DNA of 64,000 nt from Desulfobacteraceae bacterium (GCA_030613055.1 JAUWMR010000012.1:1-64000); one strand, 5' to 3'. Shown: positions 51,424 to 59,873, counted from the first letter of the stretch. Program-made: numbers and translations. Notes: a model not told the origin generated them from the letters alone.

Positions 51424-52674
51424 TTAGTATTTTTCTTTCACATACGCCAGGGATTCCTCAATGGCCGTCAGGGTCAATTTCAGGTCTTCTTCCGTGTGTC
51501 GAAAGCTGATATAGGCGTGGTGGTACGGTGAGAAGAAGAACCCTTTACGGATGAGCTGCGTATAGAAGTCTTTGCGTTTGCCTTTGTATGCCCCTGTTTC
51601 GTCCTTTTTAAAGGTGATGTAGAACATGGGGGCCACGCCGGTCAACTCGGCTCCCACATCATATTTGTCGAGGAGCGCCCGGATTTTCTCGATGAAGCGG
51701 TCGCCCTTTTCCCAGATATTCTCGAGCACTTTGTCCCGCTCAAGGATTTCTATGGTCTTAAGCGCGGCGACAAAGCCTTTGCTGTTCGGAAAAAAGGTTG
51801 ACGAAATAAAAAGCTTGTCCGAGGCCGCCATCATGACGTCCTTCTTACCGGTCACAACAGAAATCGGATATCCGTTGGCGATCGCCTTTCCAAGCACGGT
51901 AAGATCGGGAGTCACTCCGTAGAGCTCCTGCGCGCCGCCCATTCTGAGTCTGAAGGCGGTCCGTATCTCATCATAGACCAGCACCGCACCGTACTTGTCT
52001 GCAAGATCTCTTGCGCCTTCAAGAAACCCTGGATTGGGTTCCTGCATCTTTTGATGGTTTGGATGACCGAACGGCGTCATGATGATTGCAGCCGTTTCAT
52101 CACCATGCGTCGCCATCAGCTCTTCCAGCTGATCGAGTCTATTGTATTGAAATTCAAATACATCTTCGTAAAATTTCGAAGGAATCCCGCCTTTCATTTC
52201 AACGCACCAGTCATGCCAGCCATGGTAACCGCAACGCATTACTTTGATTTTGCCGGTATAGGCTCTTGCAATACGAATAGTTGCGGTGGTGGCGTCGGAG
52301 CCTGTTTTCAGGAAAATGCTCATCTCGGATGAGGGCACAATTTCGGTCAGCTTCTTCGCCAGCGCATTCTGGAATTTTTGTGTCAGCGTGAAACAGAAAC
52401 CTTTTTCTTTTATCTGTTTACAAACGGCGTCATCCACCTCTTCTTCAAGGTAACCGAGGATGATGGGGCCGTAACCGCACAAGAAATCGATAAATTCGTT
52501 GCCGTCAACATCCGTCAGGCGGCAGCCTTTGGCGGTTTCAAGAAATATGGGGTATTCTCCTTCGATAAAATCGCCGGGCTTTCTGGCCCCGAGAACGCCT
52601 CCCGGCACCAGCCCGGACGCTTCTTCGAAGAGTTCACGGCTCTTGGTGATGTTCAATTTTTGAGCCTCTTTCAT
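51424..52674 (-). CDS. class III aminotransferase (glutamate-1-semialdehyde aminomutase-like)
   Basis: A 416-residue PLP enzyme. ELFEEASGLVPGGVLGARKP opens like HemL; FLKTGSDATTATIRIARAYTG and CGYHGWHDW are the phosphate-side motifs; VLVYDEIRTAFRL holds the PLP Asp; LGKAIANGYPISVV holds the Schiff-base Lys. It is not the housekeeping HemL by context, and residues such as FGHPNHQKMQEPNPGFLEG are unusual. It probably transaminates an omega-amino or beta-amino compound. It precedes, by distance only, a set of genes with a saccharopine-dehydrogenase-like enzyme and a molybdenum hydroxylase. Strong AGGAGA site. Confidence 0.88.
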   Translation of the reverse strand: MKEAQKLNITKSRELFEEASGLVPGGVLGARKPGDFIEGEYPIFLETAKGCRLTDVDGNEFIDFLCGYGPIILGYLEEEVDDAVCKQIKEKGFCFTLTQKFQNALAKKLTEIVPSSEMSIFLKTGSDATTATIRIARAYTGKIKVMRCGYHGWHDWCVEMKGGIPSKFYEDVFEFQYNRLDQLEELMATHGDETAAIIMTPFGHPNHQKMQEPNPGFLEGARDLADKYGAVLVYDEIRTAFRLRMGGAQELYGVTPDLTVLGKAIANGYPISVVTGKKDVMMAASDKLFISSTFFPNSKGFVAALKTIEILERDKVLENIWEKGDRFIEKIRALLDKYDVGAELTGVAPMFYITFKKDETGAYKGKRKDFYTQLIRKGFFFSPYHHAYISFRHTEEDLKLTLTAIEESLAYVKEKY

Positions 52675-52705
52675 GGAAAGTCTCCTGCAATATGTTAGAC
52701 TTCAG

Positions 52706-52872
52706 GCCTCGTTAAGTGGTTGAATGGTTGAGTAGTTAAGTGGTTAAATTCACGGGCATATTTGTTTTTAGTCCCGCCGTGGCGGGAGACATTTATCATT
52801 TTGATGTTTATAACCTACTGAAATTATAACAAATATTTTCCAACTCAACCACTTAACCACTCAACTATTTGA
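52706..52872. repeat. inverted pair of GTTGAGT/GTTAAGT runs
   Basis: GTTAAGTGGTTGAATGGTTG and onward (52713-52746) faces CAACTCAACCACTTAACCAC and onward (52841-52871). A CCCGCCGTGGCGGGA palindrome lies between. Low-complexity runs of the same kind occur near 6918 and 26318-26490. Confidence 0.75.
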
Positions 52873-54021
52873 CTATATCTGGACTTCAAACATGGATGAT
52901 ATTTTTTCCGTCTGGTGGATTCTTGCGCCTCGCTTCAAGAACGCCGCAAGGAATTTGTCCGGATCAATGCAGCCTTCAGGAGCGGTCACTCCCTTTTCGG
53001 TCACATCCCCGGCATTCATCATGAGCGCTGCGATGGATGCGGGAAGGCCCGTCCCGGGAGCCATCCTTCCCACCATATCGGCTGTGTATGTAACCTTTTT
53101 ACCGCCTCGCTCACCTTTGACAATGACTTTGAGGCCCGAAGACTGCGGACCGTTGTCTCTCCCTTCGGGGATGGTCTCCCAAAGCTTGAGCGTCAGGTCG
53201 TAGGGTATTACGGTCGTGCCGTTGATATCCTTCGGTTCTTTACTCAAGAGACCCATATCTTTTTGTTCTTTGATCAGTTCGTCCACCCAGGGAGGTATGA
53301 GCGCCCCTTTGATTATGACATTTTTTACCCCTTTGATATACTTGGGGATGGTCAAAGGCTGAGGGTGACCCACGTAGCGAACATGGCACGTCCCTAAGGG
53401 TTCCAGGAACTCTTCCGCCACTGGTTCGGTCCCGCCTTCAACATGTACCAGTTTACCGTTGATATACTGCGGGATCTTTCCGAGGGTCATATGAAGACCG
53501 TGGTCCCAGGCGGCGCCTGAAAGTTCGGCAATGGCCACTACCCAATAAAGGTAAATCTCTTCAACACTGTCCAGACGATCCGCATACCACTTCACCAGGA
53601 CATTGTTGGTTCCCGGGTCGGATCCCATACCCGTAAGAACAGTAATGCCGGCTTCTCTCGCCATTTCATCTATCTCGGAGTTGAAAAGGATTTCGGTTCC
53701 CTCGTAATCATCACAGATATCAATATAGTTGACCCGCACCTCAACCGCGGCCCTGGCTACCGGCACGGCTGTCTTGTAAAAGGGGCCCGCGCAGTTGATT
53801 ACAACATCCGAGTCCTTGAATGTATTTATCATGCCGTTATGATCGTTTACGTCCATCTTGACCAGGGTGACCTTTGCGCTCTCGCGTAATTTCGGCGCCA
53901 ATCTTTCCGGGTCCGGATACAAGTCTCCAAGGACAACATCCGTGACCGGTTCTTGTTTTATCAGGTCCCGGGCCACGCCCTGCCCCATACCCCCTGCTCC
54001 GCCCAATACGAATGCACGCAT
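52873..54021 (-). CDS. saccharopine dehydrogenase-like NAD(P)-binding oxidoreductase
   Basis: A 382-residue protein. It begins RAFVLGGAGGMGQGVARDLI (GxGGxGxxxA Rossmann motif), then SDVVINCAGPFYKTAVPVAR and ITVLTGMGSDPGTNNVLVKW, typical of the saccharopine dehydrogenase family (lysine or amino-acid C-N dehydrogenases). The C-terminal domain includes MVGRMAPGTGLPASIAALMM. It may oxidise or reduce an amino acid handled by the adjacent aminotransferase. AGGAGG lies before the ATG. Confidence 0.85.
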   Translation of the reverse strand: MRAFVLGGAGGMGQGVARDLIKQEPVTDVVLGDLYPDPERLAPKLRESAKVTLVKMDVNDHNGMINTFKDSDVVINCAGPFYKTAVPVARAAVEVRVNYIDICDDYEGTEILFNSEIDEMAREAGITVLTGMGSDPGTNNVLVKWYADRLDSVEEIYLYWVVAIAELSGAAWDHGLHMTLGKIPQYINGKLVHVEGGTEPVAEEFLEPLGTCHVRYVGHPQPLTIPKYIKGVKNVIIKGALIPPWVDELIKEQKDMGLLSKEPKDINGTTVIPYDLTLKLWETIPEGRDNGPQSSGLKVIVKGERGGKKVTYTADMVGRMAPGTGLPASIAALMMNAGDVTEKGVTAPEGCIDPDKFLAAFLKRGARIHQTEKISSMFEVQI

Positions 54022-54225
54022 GTTTTACTCCTCCTTTACGTCGAGGTATTCCGTTTGAATCAAAGAACTCCGGCAGCCCCTGCGCCCGGCTAAGAGCGCG
54101 TGCGCCGGTTCCTCTTTGACGGAATGTCTATGTGGTTTTGCGGCTGGCTCTCGTAGGAGCAGGCGGACCGCGCCGATCCGTTCGTGGGGGACCCGCGCGC
54201 CTGAATTCCCAACCGCGACTTTTTT
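54022..54225. other. GC-rich gap upstream of the saccharopine dehydrogenase-like gene
   Basis: No gene seen. The base composition becomes clearly GC-richer here and stays so through the molybdenum hydroxylase genes. Confidence 0.4.
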
Positions 54226-54381
54226 CTAGTGTCATGTCATCTAAGTAATGTCGTAAAAATGGCTGTCATTCCCGCGAAGGCGGGAATCCAGAAACACTGA
54301 AGTAGCCCAAAATACTGGATTCCCGCCTTCGCGGGAATGACGAGTGCCCGATACGATATTTCACGCATGATACGACACTAG
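54226..54381. mobile_element. MITE-like element supplying the stop codon of the 2Fe-2S subunit gene
   Basis: Outer ends CTAGTGTCATGTCAT (54226-54240) and ATGATACGACACTAG (54367-54381) are complementary at 12 of 15 positions. Inside, 54265-54291 and 54315-54341 are perfect 27-bp inverted arms (GTCATTCCCGCGAAGGCGGG and its complement). The TAG stop of the next gene (54378-54380, minus strand) is part of the right end. Confidence 0.75.
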
Positions 54382-54857
54382 GTCTTTGGAGTTTCTGTGG
54401 ATGACGCTGCCTCCACGGCTTCGACAATCTTCTTGTAACCGGTGCATCGACACAGATTGGATGAAATGGACCGGATGATCTCCTCTTTGGTCGGTCGTGA
54501 GTTTCTGTCCAGCAGGCCTTTGGCCGTAAGTATCATGCCCGGAGTGCAGAACCCGCACTGAACCGCGCCTTTCTCCATGAAGCTCTCTTGAACGGGGGCA
54601 GGCTTCGTTCCGTCCGCCAAACTTTCGATGGTCGATACCTCGGAGCCCTCCAGTTCGGCGGTCAGCACTATACATGATCGCGTGGGAAGTCCATTAAGAA
54701 GCACCGTGCAACTCCCGCAGGCGCCGAGCCCACAACCGTCCTTGGTACCGGTCAGTTCCAATCGGTCTCTCAGGGTCTCAAGCAAGGTTTCGGAAGGCTT
54801 GACATCCAACTCCATGGCCTCTCCGTTCACCTGTAATTTGACTTTGAATAGCTCCAT
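54378..54857 (-). CDS. molybdenum hydroxylase small subunit, 2[2Fe-2S] (CoxS-like)
   Basis: About 159 residues. The plant-type ferredoxin domain has CGLGACGSCTVLLNG with an earlier GTKDGCGLG; the C-terminal helical 2Fe-2S domain has VQCGFCTPGMIL and NLCRCTGYKKIVEA. It passes electrons from the molybdenum site to FAD. The last six or so codons and the stop abut an inserted repeat, so the C-terminus (SSTETPKT) may not be ancestral. The ATG overlaps the stop of the FAD subunit gene. Confidence 0.93.
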   Translation of the reverse strand: MELFKVKLQVNGEAMELDVKPSETLLETLRDRLELTGTKDGCGLGACGSCTVLLNGLPTRSCIVLTAELEGSEVSTIESLADGTKPAPVQESFMEKGAVQCGFCTPGMILTAKGLLDRNSRPTKEEIIRSISSNLCRCTGYKKIVEAVEAASSTETPKT

Positions 54858-55801
54858 CACTTCGCCCCTTCCATCACCTTGTTGACAAGCCTTCCGGCTA
54901 ACACGGGAATCATCCGTTTCCTGTATTCGGGATCGAGGACCGTATTACCGACAGGCCTTACCTGTTTAAGGACCGCCTCGATGGCCTCTCCGATTGCATC
55001 GTGCGAGGGTTGTTTCATTTCAACCAGATACGGCTTGGGCCCGACGGCTCCTACGGCGAGTTTGCCCGTCCCGTCCACAAATGAAAACGCCGCGCTCAAG
55101 AGAGGATAGTCAATGGCGCCCCGAACCCGCAGCTTTTCGTAACCCCCGACGCTCTTCTTCTTCGGAACGAAGATTGCGGTGAGAATTTCACCAGGTTGAA
55201 GGTCGAAGGGCTTGTCCGCCTTGTTCGTATAGAGTTCCTCCAGATTGAGGCGTCTCACCTCGTCGGGTCCGGAGAGCTCCATCTCCGCAGACAGCGTACA
55301 CAAAGCGGGGGCATTATCGCTGCAATAGTTTGCGAAGCAGGTCTTGGCGCCCGGGACGGCATTGCAGCTCTCACCGCCCATTTTCAGACAAAAGCCCTTG
55401 GATCTGCGCCAGGATTCCGATTGGTTATAGAAGAGGCATCGGGAATTCTGAAGCAGGTTGCCGCCGATTGTGCCCCTCATTTGGAGGGATTCACACGAAG
55501 TCGCCTCGAGGGAAGCCTCGAGCGCAGGAAAGTAGTCTCGAACGAGGTCGTTTTGTTTGAGGTCGAAGATCCGTGCCAGGGCCCCGATCCTGATCCAGTC
55601 GCCTTGATCCTCTACTGTTGTGAGCGGGGCAATGCGCTTCAGGTCGATGACGGCTTTGGGCTTTTCAAGCCCCAGTTTCATACGAGGAACCAGATCGGTC
55701 CCCCCGCTGAGGTAAACGGCCTCGCCTTGGAACTCCCGGTAAAGCCGGACGGCTTCCTCAACATCCTTTGGGCTTCTAAACTCAAATTTCGAGGTTATCA
55801 T
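54857..55801 (-). CDS. molybdenum hydroxylase FAD subunit (CoxM-like)
   Basis: A 314-residue FAD-binding domain protein. KFEFRSPKDVEEAVRLYREF opens the fold; AVYLSGGTDLVPRMKLGLEK is the FAD pyrophosphate motif; LRGTIGGNLLQNSRCLFYNQ, quoted as RGTIGGNLLQNSRC, is the second. The CYxxS-type extra cysteine region (CLFYNQSESWRRSKGFCLKM, then CNAVPGAKTCFANYCSD) is as in 4-hydroxybenzoyl-CoA-reductase-like and some xanthine-type subunits and may hold an additional Fe-S cluster. It overlaps both neighbours by one to four bases; clearly one operon. Confidence 0.92.
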   Translation of the reverse strand: MITSKFEFRSPKDVEEAVRLYREFQGEAVYLSGGTDLVPRMKLGLEKPKAVIDLKRIAPLTTVEDQGDWIRIGALARIFDLKQNDLVRDYFPALEASLEATSCESLQMRGTIGGNLLQNSRCLFYNQSESWRRSKGFCLKMGGESCNAVPGAKTCFANYCSDNAPALCTLSAEMELSGPDEVRRLNLEELYTNKADKPFDLQPGEILTAIFVPKKKSVGGYEKLRVRGAIDYPLLSAAFSFVDGTGKLAVGAVGPKPYLVEMKQPSHDAIGEAIEAVLKQVRPVGNTVLDPEYRKRMIPVLAGRLVNKVMEGAK

Positions 55802-58080
55802 GATTTACCTCCACCTTTCGCGGCGTCGAGAGCCTTTAGGACCCGGTCCGGGGTAAGCGGGAACTCGTTAAGGGGCACTCCCAGAGCGTTGTGAGCCGCG
55901 CAGACCACCGCGCTGTAAGCGTTCATGCGCGTTGTCAGACCTCCCTCTTTAGCGCCGAAGGGACCCTCCGGATCGTTCGAGCAGACAATCAGGGCTTCGA
56001 TCTCAGGCATGTCGCAGGCGAGCGGCATCTTGTATTCGAGGAGGTCGGGATTGAGCAGCAGGCCTTCGGTCCACCGGGTCTCCTCCGTGAGGACTGCTAC
56101 CCCGGCTTGCTGGATCGACCCCTCGATCTGCCCTTCTACCGCCATGGTGTTGATCGGGTTTCCACAGTCGTGGGCGGCGACAAAGTGCGGGATGCGTATT
56201 TGCCCGGTCTCTTTGTCCACAGTTACTTCCGCGACCGAGCAACCGAATGAGAAGGTCCCCGCCATTTGACCGTACGGATTCTTGATCCATTCCCGCTGGA
56301 AATCGACTTTCGGCATATATGCACCCGTAGCGGCGATGGGTTTCCCCTGAAAAAACGCTTCACGGACAATCCACCGCAGGGGCATGCTCTTCGCAGGGTC
56401 TGTTTTCGAGATGATCGTTCGATCCCTTATGTCGAGGTCTTCCTCGGGATGATTCATCTTGGTCGCGGCGAAGCCCAGTATTTGGCGCTTGGCGTCCTCA
56501 CACGCGCGCTTCACTGCGTTTCCTCCGACAAACGAAGCGGCCTGCGAGTACGCTCCGGGATCGAGATTCGTCACCTCACTGTCCGCATTGACCAGGTTAA
56601 TGTCTTCAACGGGGATCCCGAGCACCTCGGACGCTATCTGTATCGCCATGGATTCATTCCCCATTCCCGTGTCGCAGATGCCCGTCACGATGGTCGCCTG
56701 TCCGTCGTCATTTAGTTTGACGTAACACGCGGAGCCGGACCTGAATCCCATGGGGAAGCCGCACATGACGGCGACGCATCCCATGCCGATTCCCTCTCCT
56801 TCGTTTAGCCCGGCCCGTTTCTCCGTCCAATTGGCCTGTTCGGCCGCCTGTCGTATGGGTTCCTCAAGGCCTCCACTGATGATCACGGATTTTGTGGCCG
56901 TCTCTTCCCCGACTTTGAGCCCATTTTTGAGCCGTATCTCCATGGGGTCCATGCCCAGCTCCTGGGCGATCATGTCAAGCTGCATTTCGTTGCCGCAGAG
57001 GAAGGCCCTGCCGTGGGCTCCATACATTCCGCGTATTCCCTTGTTGGTGATCGCTCGATATCCGTTGTATCTGACGTTCGGGAATCGGTAGGCTTCCTCA
57101 TAGACGTAGTACGGAATCGACGTGGCGATGGGTCCGGTGCTGCTGTAAGCACCGCCGTCATAGACAACGCGGAACTCCTTGGCCGTGATGGTGCCGTCTT
57201 TCTTGACCCCTGTTTTGATCGTCGCCTTTATGTCGTGAACCTGCCGCGTACAGGCGGCGTTTTCCTCTCGCGTCAGAACGAGCTTGACCGGACATCCCGA
57301 CTTTATGCTCAAGAGGGACGTCACGAGGTCTCCGGGAGATACTTCGGAGCGAGAGCCGAAGTGACCTCCCACGTTGATACGTCGAACCCGCACTTTATTG
57401 AGGGGCATTTTCAGCAGATTGGAGAGCGCCTTGGCGCGCACGTGCTGCGCGGCGTTGGGCATCCACAGGTCCATGTACCCGTTGGCGTAGGAGGCTACGA
57501 CCGCGTATGGTTCGAGCGTCGAGTAGGCTTCACCCGCGGCCTGGAACGTGTCTTCCCGTACGAGATGCGCCTGGGCGAAAGCCTCGTCCACTTCACCGAC
57601 TTCGATGTGTACATGAATGTTAATGTTATTGGCGTACTCCTCATGAATCAGGGGCGCGCCCTCTTTCATGGCCTCGTCGGGATTGAAGACCGCAGGCAGG
57701 GGCTCATAATCGACCTGGATAAGATCGAGGGCCTCCAGCGCCGTCTCTTCGTCTACGGCCGCGACGCCTGCCACATCCTCCCCAACGTATCTGACCCTAT
57801 CCACCGCTATCATCGGATGGTCCTGCGTGTATTTGAAGACGCCCCATTTGACGCCGTGCGCATCGGCCGCCGTCACGACGGCCTTCACGCCGGGGAGTCG
57901 CAGCGCCCTGCTTGTGTCGATATTGAGAATTTTCGCGTGCGGATGAGGGCTTCGCAGCACCTTCGCGCAGAGCATCCTGGGAAACTTGAGGTCGGCCGTG
58001 AAGTTAGCGCTCCCGGTTACCTTGGCGAGGCTGTCCGTCCGTGTCATCCGCGTGCCTACAATGGTGTATTCCCTGTCCAT
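55798..58080 (-). CDS. molybdenum hydroxylase large subunit (CoxL/xanthine dehydrogenase-like)
   Basis: About 760 residues from ATG 58080, with AAAGGA upstream; the open frame extends to 58242 without a better start. It opens IVGTRMTRTDSLAKVTGSAN; the Mo-site motifs include NVGGHFGSRSEVSPGD and GMYGAHGRAFLCGNEMQLDM; the late GPFGAKEGG holds the catalytic Glu. No AYRCSFR loop, so it is not aerobic CO dehydrogenase. It probably hydroxylates an N-heterocycle or aldehyde, with MCD cofactor. First gene of the three-subunit operon. The DNA is GC-richer than most of the window. Confidence 0.92.
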   Translation of the reverse strand: MDREYTIVGTRMTRTDSLAKVTGSANFTADLKFPRMLCAKVLRSPHPHAKILNIDTSRALRLPGVKAVVTAADAHGVKWGVFKYTQDHPMIAVDRVRYVGEDVAGVAAVDEETALEALDLIQVDYEPLPAVFNPDEAMKEGAPLIHEEYANNINIHVHIEVGEVDEAFAQAHLVREDTFQAAGEAYSTLEPYAVVASYANGYMDLWMPNAAQHVRAKALSNLLKMPLNKVRVRRINVGGHFGSRSEVSPGDLVTSLLSIKSGCPVKLVLTREENAACTRQVHDIKATIKTGVKKDGTITAKEFRVVYDGGAYSSTGPIATSIPYYVYEEAYRFPNVRYNGYRAITNKGIRGMYGAHGRAFLCGNEMQLDMIAQELGMDPMEIRLKNGLKVGEETATKSVIISGGLEEPIRQAAEQANWTEKRAGLNEGEGIGMGCVAVMCGFPMGFRSGSACYVKLNDDGQATIVTGICDTGMGNESMAIQIASEVLGIPVEDINLVNADSEVTNLDPGAYSQAASFVGGNAVKRACEDAKRQILGFAATKMNHPEEDLDIRDRTIISKTDPAKSMPLRWIVREAFFQGKPIAATGAYMPKVDFQREWIKNPYGQMAGTFSFGCSVAEVTVDKETGQIRIPHFVAAHDCGNPINTMAVEGQIEGSIQQAGVAVLTEETRWTEGLLLNPDLLEYKMPLACDMPEIEALIVCSNDPEGPFGAKEGGLTTRMNAYSAVVCAAHNALGVPLNEFPLTPDRVLKALDAAKGGGKS

Positions 58081-58382
58081 AAGACATCCTTTTGCACTAG
58101 GTGATAAGAAGTTGTTTTTTTGAGTTCGAAGTATAGAGAAATTCCCATTTTGGGTCAAGGCAAAAATGGCTACAAAATTTATTGGCCATGGCAAAATTGT
58201 GTTTGACCGCTCACCCATGGCTACTAAGGTAACCTGATCCAATATTTATCAGGATAGGACTCCAAATTCATTTTCTGGAAACGTATATATAGCGTTAATA
58301 TACAGAATTCTTTCTGTTTATTACAATACGTTATGTGCCTGAGATTACCTCCCTGCAAGGCATGTTCAATCCTAAAAAATAA
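58081..58382. other. gap between the hydroxylase operon and hicAB
   Basis: About 300 bases, AT-rich, no gene or repeat that I can support. Confidence 0.5.
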
Positions 58383-58385
58383 CTC

Positions 58386-58413
58386 TTGACAGTGATATCA
58401 ATAATGATACTAT
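58386..58413 (+). promoter_or_regulatory. hicAB promoter with operator palindrome
   Basis: TTGACA (58386-58391), 16 bases, TACTAT (58408-58413). A perfect TATCA-ATAA-TGATA palindrome (58396-58409) fills the spacer and is a likely HicB site. The ATG lies eight bases after the -10, so the message may be leaderless. Confidence 0.65.
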
Positions 58414-58420
58414 ACACAAT

Positions 58421-58681
58421 ATGGCCAAAATAAAAGATATACTTGTACAAATGGTACAGAATCCCAAGGATGTCCGATTCATCGATTTGTGCAAGGTATG
58501 TAACCGTTATTTTGGGGAACCTCGCCAAAGTAGTAGCAGCCACCGAATATACAAAACACCATGGCAAGGCGATCCTCGAATAAATATCCAAAATCATAAA
58601 GGAAAAGCCAAAGCATACCAAGTGAAACAAGTGCTATTGGCCATTGAAAGGCTGGAGGTAGATCATGGCCCTGAAAAATGA
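58421..58681 (+). CDS. hicA: HicA family toxin
   Basis: An 86-residue protein with the HicA pattern: DVRFIDLCKVCNRYFGEPRQ, then SSSSHRIYKTPWQGDPRINI with the catalytic His, then KGKAKAYQVKQVLLAIE. HicA toxins are small dsRBD-fold ribonucleases that cut mRNA until bound by HicB. The gene has no ribosome site and starts at the expected transcript start. It overlaps hicB by 17 bases. Toxin first, antitoxin second, as usual for hicAB. Confidence 0.9.
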   Translation: MAKIKDILVQMVQNPKDVRFIDLCKVCNRYFGEPRQSSSSHRIYKTPWQGDPRINIQNHKGKAKAYQVKQVLLAIERLEVDHGPEK

Positions 58682-58991
58682 TAGATATACATACCGGGTA
58701 ACCTGGTCGGTAGAGGATGATGAGTCTGTTGGTTTGTGTGCTGAATTTCCCAGCTTGAGCTGGCTGGCACCCACACCTGAAGCAGCCTTGAAAGGCATCC
58801 GCAAGGCAGTCGAAGACGTGGTCAAGGATATGCGAGAAAACGGCGAGGCCGTACCCGAACCCATCGCTTGCAGGCACTATAGTGGTAAGTTCTTGGTACG
58901 TGTTCCTCCCGAAGTGCATAGAAACCTGGCAATCAAGGCAGCAGAGTCTGGAGTCAGCTTGAATCGGCTCGCAAGTTCGAAGTTAAGTTAA
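58665..58991 (+). CDS. hicB: HicB family antitoxin
   Basis: A 108-residue protein. The N-terminal part YRVTWSVEDDESVGLCAEFP with SLSWLAPTPEAALKGIRKAV is the partly degraded RNase-H-like HicB fold; the C-terminus LVRVPPEVHRNLAIKAAESG followed by VSLNRLASSKLS is a ribbon-helix-helix that binds DNA. It neutralises HicA and represses the operon, probably at the TATCA/TGATA palindrome. GGAGGTAG precedes the ATG. Confidence 0.92.
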   Translation: MALKNDRYTYRVTWSVEDDESVGLCAEFPSLSWLAPTPEAALKGIRKAVEDVVKDMRENGEAVPEPIACRHYSGKFLVRVPPEVHRNLAIKAAESGVSLNRLASSKLS

Positions 58992-59085
58992 TAAGTGGAG
59001 TTTTGCACATAACGAGCGGGTGAAGGCGGGCAGGTATTACGTTACTATAAAATAGAAAACCTCCATATAATCCTTCAAAAGAGTG

Positions 59086-59114
59086 TTGACAATTATTCAT
59101 ATTTAGACTAGTCT
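59086..59114 (+). promoter_or_regulatory. promoter/operator of the first Phd-PIN module
   Basis: TTGACA (59086-59091), 17 bases, TAGTCT (59109-59114) as -10. The perfect palindrome AGACTAGTCT (59105-59114) overlaps the -10. TTCATATTTAGACTAGTCT is nearly the same in the promoter of the second module at 61774. Confidence 0.7.
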
Positions 59115-59142
59115 GACTAGGTATTTATAATAGGGAGGGATT

Positions 59143-59394
59143 ATGAAAGCAATTTGGAAATTACAAGATGCCAAAGCAAAATTCAGTAAGGTTGTGGAAG
59201 ATGCGTTGAAGATAGGTCCTCAGTATGTGACACGTCGAGGAGCAAAGGCAGTTGTTGTCCTTTCAGTTAGGGATTATGAGGATTTAGTTTCTAATAAACC
59301 AAGTTTCAAAGACTTTCTATTAAACTGTCCCAAAATGGACGAAGATTTTGAAATCGAAAGACGACAAGATTACCCAAGGAGTATCGAACTGTGA
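59143..59394 (+). CDS. Phd/YefM family antitoxin
   Basis: An 83-residue protein. It starts MKAIWKLQDAKAKFSKVVED and continues QYVTRRGAKAVVVLSVRDYE, the Phd/YefM DNA-binding fold, with a C-terminal tail that should wrap the toxin (FKDFLLNCPKMDEDFEIERR). GGGAGGGA lies before the ATG. The stop overlaps the GTG of the toxin gene (GTGA). It is expected to repress through the AGACTAGTCT palindrome. Confidence 0.9.
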   Translation: MKAIWKLQDAKAKFSKVVEDALKIGPQYVTRRGAKAVVVLSVRDYEDLVSNKPSFKDFLLNCPKMDEDFEIERRQDYPRSIEL

Positions 59395-59822
59395 ATTATT
59401 TATTGGATACTTGTGTAATATCAGAGATTGTGAAACCTGCTCCCAGTTCAAGGGTAATTATGTGGATAAATAGTATCCCATCAGAACGATTATTTTTATG
59501 TTCCCTTACCATCGGTGAAATACGAAAAGGATTGACCAAACTCCCTGAATCGAAGAAGAAAGAAAGATTGACAGATTGGCTCAATACCCTATTAGAGAAT
59601 TACCAAGATCGTATTCATTCCATTGATATTACTGTTGCCGAGAATTGGGGCATAATTCAAGGAAAAGCTGAAAAAGAAGGGGTGCCCATGTCTTCAATAG
59701 ACAGCCTTATTGCTGCTACAGCCTATACTCATAATCTCATCTTAGTGTCAAGGAATGAAGAGGACTTTCAAGCAAGTAAATTGTCAATTATCAATCCCTG
59801 GAATGATGAGGAAAATGACTGA
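59391..59822 (+). CDS. PIN-domain toxin, FitB/VapC-like
   Basis: A 143-residue PIN nuclease with a GTG start. Acidic residues are in place: YLLDTCVISEI (D6), SLTIGEIRKGL (E), and SSIDSLIAATAYTHNLILVS with NEEDF (late Asp). It is of the FitB group that pairs with Phd-type antitoxins. PIN toxins cut tRNA or rRNA. Four-base overlap with the antitoxin; intrinsic terminator 28 bases downstream. Confidence 0.92.
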   Translation: MNYLLDTCVISEIVKPAPSSRVIMWINSIPSERLFLCSLTIGEIRKGLTKLPESKKKERLTDWLNTLLENYQDRIHSIDITVAENWGIIQGKAEKEGVPMSSIDSLIAATAYTHNLILVSRNEEDFQASKLSIINPWNDEEND

Positions 59823-59849
59823 GTTTGGGCTAAAAATGGGGTCAAGCTG

Positions 59850-59873
59850 ACCGCCAACAGCGTGGCGGTTTTT
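59850..59873 (+). terminator. intrinsic terminator after the first Phd-PIN module
   Basis: ACCGCC pairs with GGCGGT around an 8-base loop, followed by TTTTT. Confidence 0.75.

Noticed and set aside
56003-57650. Long open frames antisense and in other frames of the molybdenum hydroxylase large subunit
   Set aside because: The region is GC-rich, which lengthens chance frames; the real protein has clear family motifs on the minus strand.
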